Below are positions 16,705 through 24,919 of a DNA stretch of 64,000 nt, in pieces. A program made the translations under genes and the position numbers. Within the stretch, counting starts at the first letter, position 1. Each line of letters begins with the position of its first letter. The DNA comes from Flavobacteriales bacterium (GTDB lineage: Bacteria; Bacteroidota; Bacteroidia; Flavobacteriales_D; Sanyastnellaceae). The notes under the pieces are model-generated. The model was not told the DNA's origin. It did not search any database and saw only the letters and a list, made by a program, of their open reading frames with translations. Where the stretch lies: contig CANFLZ010000001.1 of the NCBI GenBank assembly GCA_947448135.1, forward strand, positions 56,586 to 120,585. Reading direction: 5' to 3'.

Positions 16705-19365
16705 TTATCGAATCAAAGTTACGTTTCCGTATAGGGTCTTGGCATCTTTGTTTTTTCCTTTGATCTTCAAGGTGTAGGTATACACTCCATTGGGAACATA
16801 GTAATCACCTTTACCTTGATAATCTCCCATCCATGTTGTATTAGGGTCAGTGCTTTCAAATACAATTTCTCCCCAACGATTTAAAATTTTCAAGTCGAAA
16901 ATTTCAATATTTTCTCCAGTCATGGTAAATGCATCGTTGATTCCATCGCTGTTGGGTGTAAACGCGCTAGGAATAAAGTAGTAGGGAGGAGCAACAACAG
17001 TGAAATCATTTTGATCGGTGCATCCAATAGAATTAACAACCAAAAGATTCACTTGGTATTCGTCCAACCCATCGAATTCGTGGTGTACAATTGAGTCTGT
17101 AGAAAGTGAGCCATCACCAAAGTCCCAATTGTAGGTACATCCGTTGCAAGGCAATGCTGCAAAATCATAGATGTTGTCTTGTGTCGTAACGGCTTCAAAA
17201 TTGGCAGAAACGGGCAACATGAATATGTTGACAGTGTCATATGCCATGGATCCGCAAACATCCACTGCTTCTACAACGTAAGTCAAATCACCAACTATGT
17301 TATCAATGCTCATCGAAGCGCCATGAATATTAAGTGCGGGCCAATAAACTTGGTAACCACCTCCACCTCCTTGCACAACTGCATTGTAGTGGGCAACGCC
17401 ATAAAAACAAACCGAAGTGTCGGCCATATCAACGATGTCCAAAGGAGCATCGGGAATAAAGAAGGTAACAGTGTCGCTCCATGTTTCATTGCACAAATCT
17501 GTCGCAACTATCACAATTTCAGTGGTGTCATTGAATTGCAAAGTTTGACTGATGGGCAAGAGAGCACTTGTCTGTGTTTGGTTAGCAAACAATTGTCCAT
17601 CTGCATACCAATTGTACATCACGGAATAAGTTCCAGAAGATACAGTGGGTGCCACTGTGTGGGTTTCGCCGCAATTTCCATGAAAATCAAGTCCTCCTTC
17701 GAATATCATGGCTGGATATTGCACTTGAAGGGTATCGTATGTAATCTGATTACAGCCATCTGTAACGGTAAGTCCAATGTAACCTTCTCCTAAGTTGGCT
17801 CCGTCATATACATAGGTTGTCGAATTGGTGATATCTCCATTTTCATCATACCACGTGTAATTGTAATTGGCATCGCCACCACTCAAGTCAAATGGCAATG
17901 GCGTTTGATTGTTACACGCCAAGTAGAGCGTGTCATGGGAAATAGTTTGAAGAATTGCCAAAGAATCAAAAGCCAAATCCAATGGCGCTAAATCATTGAT
18001 GATAATGTCAACCGATTGTGTATTGTACAATTGTGGTGAATTACAACCAGACACGGGTGTGAGAATTTGTAGTTGAAGTGTTTCCAAACCTTCCACTAGG
18101 AAGTCATTGTAGGCTCCAATTAAAATGTCTACAGCAGGTGAGGTAGGCGTTAAATCAATATTGGTGGGTAAAGAAATCATGTTGCCAGCATTGTCAAAAG
18201 CGGAGTAATCGTAAGTACTGGCATTGGTTCCATCATATGCGATGGGCGTTCCAGTCCAATTTAGTAAAGCCGATGCTGATGGTGTAACGGTTGGGTCATA
18301 TTCAATGTGTAGTAATGGTTGGCCACATTCTTCGTAAATTAAATTATCAGTAACTGTCGTGCCATTGATGTTTAAATCAACCTGAACATCCGGAACTGAG
18401 AGCAAAGAATTTTCTCGTAAAATGACAAATGTATCAAAGCCAGAATCTCCGCAGTCTGCAACTGTTAAAACAATATGATAAGGTTGGCAAGGGATAACCG
18501 GTAATGTCGCAGACATCAAATCTGTAAATCCTCTGGCATTGATTGGGTAGTTCATGGGAGCATTGCCATTCCAATATTGGGTATTGATTGGCTGGTTGGA
18601 ATCGTTGTTAATGGTGCTGATGGTAATTGGCAGGGGAGGAGTCGTATTGGGAACTTGTGCAATATTGACCTGCGCATAGGGCAGTGCAGGATTGTTAGGA
18701 TTAGGACCGGTTACGAAAAATCCAAAAATATCATTGAATTGCGTGTATTCATAGCCACCGCCAGAACCAGTCTCATATTCGTTGGATCCAAAAATGTAAT
18801 CAAAAGACATCGTATCGCCTGAGGGAATGAAATCAAATTCTAATATGACCATGTCGTTCACATTGACACTTGCAGGCATGAAAGTGGTACCTGTATAAAG
18901 CCCCATAGCAATAAGTTGATCGTCCACATTTTCCGCTTGGTTGGCTAGCAAACCTTGAATGATAGCGTCTTGACCTTGTGGTGTACATGGAAGATCAAAG
19001 CAGACTTGTGTGGCAGGTGAGAATGTCGCTGGCCAAACAGGACTGCTAACACCACCTAATGTCCAGGGTCCAAACATTCCACCGGTGATGTTATTTAATC
19101 CATCGGCAGATCCTGAAGTTAATACAATGCCACTGTTAAAAGGCAATCCAGCCGTTGTCCCTCCATTGCTAATGAAACCTATTTGTTCTGGATGTCCGGA
19201 ATATGAGATGTAGTTGGATTGAATACCACTACTGATTAGAATATTGTTGATGTAATTGTCTAACGCTGTAGGAGTGATAGACGAAGATTGATTAATCGTC
19301 AATACCTGAGAGAAAACAGGATTCAAAAGAAGATTGAGCAATCCAAATACAAATAATTTTTTCAT
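16705..19365 (-). CDS. Large secreted protein: choice-of-anchor L domain, PKD and T9SS type B sorting domain
   Basis: The 886-residue protein starts with a signal peptide (MKKLFVFGLLNLLLNPVFSQ). An N-terminal choice-of-anchor L domain follows (GIVLTSGSADGL, FDFIPSGDTMSFDYIFGSNE), then Ig-like or SprB-type beta modules with Cys pairs, a PKD domain (YNWDFGDGS, about 765) and the type B C-terminal domain (IPSAFTPNSDGINDAF to the last VTLIR). It should be exported by T9SS and act as a surface adhesin or matrix component. ATG 19365 is preferred to the in-frame upstream 19419. It lies downstream of the ECF sigma gene but has its own promoter. Confidence 0.85.
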   Translation of the reverse strand: MKKLFVFGLLNLLLNPVFSQVLTINQSSSITPTALDNYINNILISSGIQSNYISYSGHPEQIGFISNGGTTAGLPFNSGIVLTSGSADGLNNITGGMFGPWTLGGVSSPVWPATFSPATQVCFDLPCTPQGQDAIIQGLLANQAENVDDQLIAMGLYTGTTFMPASVNVNDMVILEFDFIPSGDTMSFDYIFGSNEYETGSGGGYEYTQFNDIFGFFVTGPNPNNPALPYAQVNIAQVPNTTPPLPITISTINNDSNQPINTQYWNGNAPMNYPINARGFTDLMSATLPVIPCQPYHIVLTVADCGDSGFDTFVILRENSLLSVPDVQVDLNINGTTVTDNLIYEECGQPLLHIEYDPTVTPSASALLNWTGTPIAYDGTNASTYDYSAFDNAGNMISLPTNIDLTPTSPAVDILIGAYNDFLVEGLETLQLQILTPVSGCNSPQLYNTQSVDIIINDLAPLDLAFDSLAILQTISHDTLYLACNNQTPLPFDLSGGDANYNYTWYDENGDITNSTTYVYDGANLGEGYIGLTVTDGCNQITYDTLQVQYPAMIFEGGLDFHGNCGETHTVAPTVSSGTYSVMYNWYADGQLFANQTQTSALLPISQTLQFNDTTEIVIVATDLCNETWSDTVTFFIPDAPLDIVDMADTSVCFYGVAHYNAVVQGGGGGYQVYWPALNIHGASMSIDNIVGDLTYVVEAVDVCGSMAYDTVNIFMLPVSANFEAVTTQDNIYDFAALPCNGCTYNWDFGDGSLSTDSIVHHEFDGLDEYQVNLLVVNSIGCTDQNDFTVVAPPYYFIPSAFTPNSDGINDAFTMTGENIEIFDLKILNRWGEIVFESTDPNTTWMGDYQGKGDYYVPNGVYTYTLKIKGKNKDAKTLYGNVTLIR

Positions 19366-19382
19366 AGTGTTAAGGCATCCTT

Positions 19383-19403
19383 TTAAGAAGACAGACTTCT
19401 TAA
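19383..19403 (-). promoter_or_regulatory. 5'-UTR hairpin before the choice-of-anchor L gene
   Basis: TTAAGAAG / CTTCTTAA form an 8-bp stem with a 5-base loop, about 18 bases before ATG 19365. With transcription predicted to start near 19412, the hairpin would lie close to the mRNA 5' end. It has no T run, so a terminator is unlikely. Confidence 0.4.
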
Positions 19404-19416
19404 GAAGGTAGTTGTA

Positions 19417-19424
19417 CAAACTTA
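19417..19424 (-). promoter_or_regulatory. Predicted -7 element for the choice-of-anchor L gene
   Basis: TAAGTTTG on the minus strand matches TAnnTTTG and predicts a leader of about 45-50 bases. It lies in the 85-bp gap after the ECF sigma gene. Confidence 0.4.
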
Positions 19425-19450
19425 TAAAAAAATTACCTAAAATAAACGAC

Positions 19451-19951
19451 TTATCTGAAATCTGACAATTGTTTGCTCAACTTCTGACGGGCATGAAAAA
19501 TTCTACTTTTTACTGTTCCAACTGGAATAGACATTTCTGTAGCTATTTCTTCATATTGAAATCCTTCAATGTGCATTTGAAATGGTTTTCTGTATTCCCA
19601 AGCAAGACCTTCAATGGCTTTGTTTATTTCTTTTGCGGACAAATCACCGGTAATAGAATTTTCAGACCCAGATGTAAACATTTGTTTTCCCTGAGCCGAT
19701 GCAGTTTGAAGATGCAATTGTTGCAACTTTCGACGCTTGAATCCATTGATAAAGATATTGCGCATGATGGTGAAAAGCCATCCTCTGAAATTGGTGCCCT
19801 CTTCAAAATAGTCTTTATAACGGAGAGCTTTGAGCAATGTATCCTGTATCAAATCCTCAGCGTCCTCAATGTTTTTTGTAAATTGATATGCATGAGATTT
19901 TAATGTCTGTGAATGAACGGTAACTTGATAATTGAATTCTATAGTGCTCAT
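19451..19951 (-). CDS. ECF sigma factor with tandem palindromic operators (LitS-like candidate)
   Basis: The 166-residue protein has region 2 (AEDLIQDTLLKALRY, NFRGWLFTIMRNIFINGFKRR; about 30-75) and region 4 (YEEIATEMSIPVGTVKSRIF; about 125-145). No anti-sigma gene is linked. Its start codon overlaps the first of two palindromes (19950-19983 and 20003-20036) whose build equals the one in front of the nearby CarH/LitR-like gene, so it is probably controlled by that regulator. LitR-LitS pairs in Streptomyces link a B12 photoreceptor to an ECF sigma factor for carotenoid genes; similarity to that circuit is inferred from context only. Confidence 0.88.
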   Translation of the reverse strand: MSTIEFNYQVTVHSQTLKSHAYQFTKNIEDAEDLIQDTLLKALRYKDYFEEGTNFRGWLFTIMRNIFINGFKRRKLQQLHLQTASAQGKQMFTSGSENSITGDLSAKEINKAIEGLAWEYRKPFQMHIEGFQYEEIATEMSIPVGTVKSRIFHARQKLSKQLSDFR

Positions 19952-19983
19952 TGTTTAATTATTTGCAGCAAATATTAAACAGA
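19950..19983. promoter_or_regulatory. Palindromic operator A (sigma-proximal)
   Basis: Arms ATTGTTTAA (19950-19958) and TTAAACAGA (19975-19983) are separated by 16 bases and overlap the sigma start codon. The spacer carries a further dyad, TATTTGC-A-GCAAATA. Arm sequence and spacing match operators B and C. Confidence 0.65.
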
Positions 19984-20002
19984 AAAGTGAATAAACCATG
20001 AT

Positions 20003-20036
20003 TTTGTTTAAATAAATTGTTAAAAGATTAAACAAA
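20003..20036. promoter_or_regulatory. Palindromic operator B (sigma-distal)
   Basis: Arms TTTGTTTAA (20003-20011) and TTAAACAAA (20028-20036) form a perfect 9-bp inverted repeat around 16 bases. Its centre is 53 bp, about five helical turns, from that of operator A. It also lies 37 bases upstream of the tRNA-Phe -33 element. Confidence 0.7.
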
Positions 20037-20073
20037 CGGAATTTTGAGTGATCGGAAAAATGATTTAAAATTA

Positions 20074-20104
20074 TTTGGAGAGGTAAAAAAAAAGTGTATA
20101 TTTG
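20074..20104 (+). promoter_or_regulatory. Promoter of tRNA-Phe
   Basis: TTTG (20074-20077) and TATATTTG (20097-20104) are separated by 19 bases, matching the Bacteroidota housekeeping promoter closely. Mature tRNA begins 12 bases after the -7 element. Confidence 0.85.
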
Positions 20105-20115
20105 CACCCCGTTAA

Positions 20116-20188
20116 GGTACCATAGCTCAGTTGGTAGAGCAAAGGACTGAAAATCCTTGTGTCGCTGGTTCGATTCCAGCTGGTACCA
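20116..20188 (+). tRNA. tRNA-Phe (anticodon GAA)
   Basis: A complete cloverleaf of 73 bases can be drawn: acceptor stem GGTACCA / TGGTACC, D-arm GCTC...GAGC, anticodon stem AAGGA / TCCTT with loop CTGAAAA (anticodon GAA) and T-arm GCTGG-TTCGATT-CCAGC. CCA is not encoded, which agrees with a CCA-adding enzyme gene at 52700-54112. Confidence 0.97.
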
Positions 20189-20193
20189 CAGAG

Positions 20194-20223
20194 AAAAGGC
20201 GAACAAAGTGTTCGCCTTTTTTT
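20194..20223 (+). terminator. Terminator of the tRNA-Phe transcript
   Basis: A 12-bp stem AAAAGGCGAACA / TGTTCGCCTTTT with a 3-base loop runs into a T tract five bases after the tRNA. It might also stop the convergent MerR transcript. Confidence 0.9.
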
Positions 20224-20247
20224 ATTGCGTTAGTTACAATGAACGAT

Positions 20248-21156
20248 TCAAACACTTTGAAGAAAATCTTCAATCGAATGATGAATGGTAATGGTCTGAA
20301 AATCTGGAGTCTTTATTCCTTTTAACAAACCTCCCGTAAAATGGAAATGACAATTTTTATCGGAGAACAGATTTGAAATCTTCTTGAAATAGTCCCCTAG
20401 AAATAAGGGTAAAGGGTTGGTAGTGAAAATTGAGATAAATTCCACTGAGCCCATTCTCTGGTGAATCTGAACCAAATCATCTACTGGCACGCTTTGTCCC
20501 AAGAATATGGTTTTATATCCTTTTTGTCTCAATAAGTATTGCAACATGATGAGTGAAATTTCATGAATTTCTAACTCTGGTAAGTACAATACAAAGGTCT
20601 TTTCCAGGGCAATGCTCGTATTTTTTTGCGATTCTATGTGAGCAAATAGCTTTTGTCTTAAAAGGCAAGAAATGAAGTGCTCTTGAGCAGGACATATACT
20701 ATCCGCTTGCCACATAATTCCGATGGTGTGTAAAAAGGGAATGCAGATTTCTACAAAGGTTTTTTCCAAACCAAACTTCTCGATATGTGGATCAATCACA
20801 CTATTGAACAGAATTTCATCATAATTCAACATAGCAATTTTGAGGATATGCAAATGGTGAAATTCATTGTCCGTTTTCAACTGTGATTTTAAAATGGCAT
20901 CTCTCATTTCTTGATCATCCATTTTTGCAACAGCAGATATTTTTACTCCAGTGTTTAAAAGCAACGAGATGTTGAGTAACTTTTTTAAATCGGTATCTGT
21001 GTATCTTCTGATATTGGTGTCCGTTCTTTCCGGCTGAAGCAAGTTGTAGCGTTGTTCCCAAATTCGGATGGTATGGGCTTTGATCCCAGAAAAGCTCTCC
21101 AATTCTTTAATTGTAAAAATTTGTTCTCTCACAACTTTATTTTCTTGAAAAACCAT
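20248..21156 (-). CDS. MerR-family regulator with B12-binding domain (CarH/LitR-like photoreceptor candidate)
   Basis: The 302-residue protein has a MerR winged helix (about 13-75: FTIKELESFSGIKAHTIRIWEQRY, here given only as its outline, with Arg and Trp of RIWEQRY), a helical middle domain and a cobalamin-type Rossmann domain (about 187-300). The middle domain contains W149-x9-E159-H160, the light-sensing cobalamin-cap signature of CarH. His198 in ELEIHEIS matches the lower B12 ligand, although the usual following Gly is Ser. In the dark such proteins repress as tetramers with adenosylcobalamin and release DNA in light (known for CarH); function here is inferred. A matching palindrome precedes the gene. 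Confidence 0.8.
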   Translation of the reverse strand: MVFQENKVVREQIFTIKELESFSGIKAHTIRIWEQRYNLLQPERTDTNIRRYTDTDLKKLLNISLLLNTGVKISAVAKMDDQEMRDAILKSQLKTDNEFHHLHILKIAMLNYDEILFNSVIDPHIEKFGLEKTFVEICIPFLHTIGIMWQADSICPAQEHFISCLLRQKLFAHIESQKNTSIALEKTFVLYLPELEIHEISLIMLQYLLRQKGYKTIFLGQSVPVDDLVQIHQRMGSVEFISIFTTNPLPLFLGDYFKKISNLFSDKNCHFHFTGGLLKGIKTPDFQTITIHHSIEDFLQSV

Positions 21157-21167
21157 TCCAGACTTGT

Positions 21168-21201
21168 TTTGTTCAAATTATATTGAAATTGATTGAACAA
21201 A
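21168..21201. promoter_or_regulatory. Palindromic operator C before the MerR/CarH-like gene
   Basis: Arms TTTGTTCAA (21168-21176) and TTGAACAAA (21193-21201) form a perfect 9-bp inverted repeat around 16 bases, 11 bases upstream of the MerR ATG. A possible MerR promoter (TTTG in one arm, TAATTTG beside the other) overlaps it, as expected for autoregulation. Confidence 0.7.
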
Positions 21202-21216
21202 TAGCTTTTGGAAGCC

Positions 21217-21243
21217 TTGATTTCGCAAAAAAAAAGTAAATTG
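21217..21243 (+). promoter_or_regulatory. Promoter of the GlmU-like gene
   Basis: TTG (21217-21219) and TAAATTG (21237-21243) are 17 bases apart, and the -7-like element ends four bases before ATG 21248. It does not overlap operator C. Confidence 0.45.
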
Positions 21244-21247
21244 CACC

Positions 21248-22384
21248 ATGAAAATAATTCTGTTTGAAGATCAATTGGTTTCAGAGTTTTATCCCTTTGC
21301 ACTGACCCGACATGTGGCTCAATTGCGCTGGGGAGCTAAAACCATTTTGGAGAAGTGGGAGCGTTTCTTTGCAGAAGTGCAGTTGAATTCGAATAGACCT
21401 TTGTTCAATGAAGTCCCGCAGCAAGATGCTTTGTGGATCAATGCTCGATTTACGCCAACTCCGGAAATGTTGGACGTGGTAAATAAATGTGTTGATGGGG
21501 TAGGCTATCGCAAGAATGGAATAGCTGTTGTTTTTAATGGAACAGGTGAAGATATGATTTCGGATTGGAAGGAAATGAGTGAGATCAAAGGAGAATTGAT
21601 CCAAAAAACAGATCTTTTCGCTCAATTATCGGCTCAGTTGAAACTGGATATTCAAATTTCAGAAATGGAACCGACAACAAAGGTCGAAGGAGCATTGTAT
21701 TTTTCAGGACCAACCACTGATTTTTATTGTGCATCTTCTGCTAAAATCAAAGGAGCAATATTCAACACCGAAGAAGGCCCAATTTGGATTGATGCAAATG
21801 CGGAGATTATGGAAGGTAGTGTAATTAGAGGGCCTTTTTATTTGGGTTGCAATAGCGTTGTTAAAATGGGCGCAAAGGTTTATGGACCAACCGTCATTGG
21901 TCCACATTGTAAAGTGGGTGGAGAGTTAGGGAATGTTAGTTTTCAAGGCTATAGCAACAAAGCACACGATGGATTTTTAGGTAATTCAGTCATAGGCAAT
22001 TGGTGCAATTTAGGTGCGGATACCAATTGTTCCAATTTAAAAAATAACTACGGAATTGTTAAACAATACAACTACACAAGTGACTCATTTGAATCAACCG
22101 GTTTAAATTTCTGTGGACTCATGATGGGGGATTATAGCAAGTGTGGGATCAACACCATGTGGAATACAGGAAGCGTGACGGGTGTATGTGTCAATTTTTA
22201 TGGGGCAGGATTTCCAACCAAATTTTTGCCAGACTTTTATTGGGGTGATGCAGATCAAGGTGAGAAATATGATTTCAAAAAAGCTATCGAGACCATCGAG
22301 ATCGTTATGTCACGCAGAGGCATGGTACTTTCAGAGAGAGACAGAAAAGTTCTGACAGAGCTGCACGAAAAATCGAGTTTATAA
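21248..22384 (+). CDS. GlmU-like putative sugar nucleotidyltransferase with left-handed beta-helix
   Basis: The 378-residue protein has a truncated-looking nucleotidyltransferase part (KIILFEDQLVSEFYPFALTRH, outline only; about 1-150) and a C-terminal left-handed beta-helix (about 175-330: GAIFNTEEGPIWIDANAEIM and similar turns) as in GlmU acyltransferase domains. Bacteroidota carry this family next to lon or in cell-wall contexts. The canonical GxGTR loop is not evident, so catalytic activity is uncertain; a regulatory or acetyltransferase role is possible. Confidence 0.75.
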   Translation: MKIILFEDQLVSEFYPFALTRHVAQLRWGAKTILEKWERFFAEVQLNSNRPLFNEVPQQDALWINARFTPTPEMLDVVNKCVDGVGYRKNGIAVVFNGTGEDMISDWKEMSEIKGELIQKTDLFAQLSAQLKLDIQISEMEPTTKVEGALYFSGPTTDFYCASSAKIKGAIFNTEEGPIWIDANAEIMEGSVIRGPFYLGCNSVVKMGAKVYGPTVIGPHCKVGGELGNVSFQGYSNKAHDGFLGNSVIGNWCNLGADTNCSNLKNNYGIVKQYNYTSDSFESTGLNFCGLMMGDYSKCGINTMWNTGSVTGVCVNFYGAGFPTKFLPDFYWGDADQGEKYDFKKAIETIEIVMSRRGMVLSERDRKVLTELHEKSSL

Positions 22385-22454
22385 TGTAGAAAGCGGACAC
22401 AAAGTCAGCCCAGTTATTATGGCATTTCGATTGCGTGTCGCAAAAAAAATATTC

Positions 22455-24887
22455 ATGGAAGATAATTTTTTCAATTTAACAGCAGAGGATTTGGCGGATC
22501 ATGAGTTTATTCCTTTGATTACGCCAGAAGATGAGGATGCGATGGATCGTGAGGAGACACCGGAGGTGTTGCCAATTTTGCCGTTGAGAAATACCGTTCT
22601 CTTTCCTGGAGTAGTCATCCCCATTACAGTTGGGCGAGATAAAAGCATCCGTTTGATTCAAGAGGCCAACAAAGGGCAAAAGACGATAGGTGTAGTTGCG
22701 CAGAGAAATCCAGATATTGACGAACCGACTTTCGATGATTTGTATACCATCGGTACACAAGCCACCATTGTCCGTATGCTCAAAATGCCTGATGGTAATA
22801 CCACAGTCATCTTGCAAGGCAAAAAGAGATTTGAGATTGTTGGAGCTGTGAGCTTCGACCCATATTTTAAAGCGCAAGTAAAAGGTTTTCCGGAAATCAA
22901 TAGGGATGACGCCAACAAGCAACAGCAAGCATTGTTTGAATCCATTAAAGATCAAGCATTAAAGGTGATTCAGATTTCGCCTGAAATTCCAAGCGAAGCG
23001 AGCGTTGCGATCAAGAATATCAATAGTTTGAGTTTCTTGACCAATTTCATTTCAAGCAACATGAAGGCCAACGTTGAGCAAAAGCAAAAAATGTTGGAGG
23101 TAGCAGATTTGCAAGAGCGTTCTCAAATGGTCATGGAACATTTGGCCAAAGAAATTCAAATGTTAGAGATGAAAAATGAAATCCATAAAAAGGTTCATAC
23201 AGATATCTCCAAACAGCAACGAGAATATTTTCTTCAGCAGCAAATCAAACAGATACAAGAGGAATTGGGCGCTAATCCAATCAAAGAGGAAATAGAAGAG
23301 AAGCGTGCCAGAGCATTAACAAAGACCTGGTCTGAAGAGGTCCAGAAAGTTTTTTACAAAGAGTTGGGTAAGTTGGAAAGGATGAACCCTCAAGCTGGGG
23401 AGTTCAGTGTTCAGGCCAACTACATCGATTTGTTATTGGATTTGCCTTGGCAGGAATATTCTGAAGATAATTTTGATTTACAACACGCGAAAGCCATTTT
23501 GGATCGGGATCATTTTGGTATGGAGAAAGTGAAGGAGCGGATCATCGAACATCTTGCTGTATTAAAAATTAAGGGCGACATGAAGTCCCCAATCATATGC
23601 TTGTACGGGCCTCCAGGAGTAGGAAAGACATCCTTGGGTAAGAGCATTGCCGAAGCCTTGGGGAGAAAATATGTTCGTATGGCTTTGGGCGGATTGCATG
23701 ATGAAGCGGAAATCCGAGGACACAGAAAAACCTATATCGGCGCGATGCCAGGTAGGGTGTTGCAAAGCTTGAAAAAATCAGGAACCGGCAATCCACTTTT
23801 CGTGTTGGATGAAATAGATAAGATTGGTCAGGGAATTCATGGCGATCCCTCTAGCGCGTTGCTTGAGGTATTAGATCCGGAACAAAACCATGCGTTTTAT
23901 GACAACTATGTTGAATTGGATTATGACCTATCGAAAGTCATGTTCATCGCTACATGCAATAGCCTTTCTACGATACAACCCGCTTTGCGAGATCGTCTAG
24001 AAATCATTGAGGTATCTGGATATACCGTTGAAGAAAAAACAGAAATTGCCAAAAGACATTTGTTGCCCAAATTGTTAAAGGAGAACGGATTGACGGAATC
24101 TAAAATTCAGTTTCCTGACGAAGTTATAGTCCAGTTGATTGAAGAATACACCAATGAAAGCGGAGTGCGTTCATTGGAGAAAAGAATGGGTAAACTAATT
24201 CGACACAGGGCTAAACAAATTGCAATGGAAGAGAAATTCAGCAAAGTGCTCAAGAGAGCAGATGTTGAATTGGTGTTGGGACCCAGTTATGAAAAGGATC
24301 GTTATACGGATAACGATGTGCCCGGTGTGGTCACAGGATTGGCATGGACACCAACGGGTGGAGATATCTTATTCATCGAAACCAGCCTAACGCCTGGAAA
24401 AGGAAAGTTGACCTTGACTGGAAATTTGGGAGATGTGATGAAGGAATCCGCAGTTATCGCTTTAGAATTTTTGAAAGCACACTCTGGTTTGATTGAAATG
24501 ACTTGCGCTGAAATTGAAGAGCGAAATGTTCATTTACACGTGCCGCAAGGAGCCATCCCTAAAGATGGTCCTAGCGCTGGTATCACCATGCTAACTGCCT
24601 TGGCATCTGCTTTCACACAGCGAAAAGTCAAGAAGTTTTTGGCGATGACTGGGGAAATAACTTTGCGCGGAAAAGTATTGCCCGTTGGCGGAATCAAAGA
24701 AAAAATCCTGGCCGCAAAAAGAGCGGGTATCAAAGAAATCATTCTGTGTGAAAAGAATAGAAAGGATATTCAAGAAATCAATGAGAGATACCTCAAAGGA
24801 TTGAAGTTTCATTTTGTAAGCGACATGCATGAGGTTTTGGAGATAGCTTTGCTGAAGGAAAAGGTGAGTAGATTTAGGTGGCAATAA
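22455..24887 (+). CDS. lon: ATP-dependent protease Lon
   Basis: Lon degrades misfolded and regulatory proteins in the cytoplasm. Visible are the LON substrate domain (ILPLRNTVLFPGVVIPI), a coiled region, the AAA+ module with Walker A GPPGVGKTSLGKS (about 385) and Walker B LFVLDEIDK, and the protease domain with Ser in KDGPSAGIT (about 705) and Lys in GGIKEKILAAKRAG (about 747). ATG 22455 (MEDNFF) gives 810 residues and fits homologues; ATG 22419 would add 12 residues. The end overlaps a GTG-initiated extension of the next frame, which is not used here. Confidence 0.96.
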   Translation: MEDNFFNLTAEDLADHEFIPLITPEDEDAMDREETPEVLPILPLRNTVLFPGVVIPITVGRDKSIRLIQEANKGQKTIGVVAQRNPDIDEPTFDDLYTIGTQATIVRMLKMPDGNTTVILQGKKRFEIVGAVSFDPYFKAQVKGFPEINRDDANKQQQALFESIKDQALKVIQISPEIPSEASVAIKNINSLSFLTNFISSNMKANVEQKQKMLEVADLQERSQMVMEHLAKEIQMLEMKNEIHKKVHTDISKQQREYFLQQQIKQIQEELGANPIKEEIEEKRARALTKTWSEEVQKVFYKELGKLERMNPQAGEFSVQANYIDLLLDLPWQEYSEDNFDLQHAKAILDRDHFGMEKVKERIIEHLAVLKIKGDMKSPIICLYGPPGVGKTSLGKSIAEALGRKYVRMALGGLHDEAEIRGHRKTYIGAMPGRVLQSLKKSGTGNPLFVLDEIDKIGQGIHGDPSSALLEVLDPEQNHAFYDNYVELDYDLSKVMFIATCNSLSTIQPALRDRLEIIEVSGYTVEEKTEIAKRHLLPKLLKENGLTESKIQFPDEVIVQLIEEYTNESGVRSLEKRMGKLIRHRAKQIAMEEKFSKVLKRADVELVLGPSYEKDRYTDNDVPGVVTGLAWTPTGGDILFIETSLTPGKGKLTLTGNLGDVMKESAVIALEFLKAHSGLIEMTCAEIEERNVHLHVPQGAIPKDGPSAGITMLTALASAFTQRKVKKFLAMTGEITLRGKVLPVGGIKEKILAAKRAGIKEIILCEKNRKDIQEINERYLKGLKFHFVSDMHEVLEIALLKEKVSRFRWQ

Positions 24888-24919
24888 CGGATGGATTAAT
24901 TCGTTTATTAAACGATAGA

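Noticed and set aside
17179..17793. 204-codon open frame on the plus strand inside the choice-of-anchor L gene
   Set aside because: It is antisense to a well-supported secreted protein with domain matches, and its translation has no domain or plausible start context.
19469..19903. 144-codon plus-strand frame across the ECF sigma gene
   Set aside because: The sigma factor regions 2 and 4 are intact on the minus strand; the plus-strand product has no recognisable features.
20116..20188. tRNA-Phe as an integration site for a mobile element
   Set aside because: No integrase, no repeat of the tRNA 3' end and no base-composition change are seen on either side.
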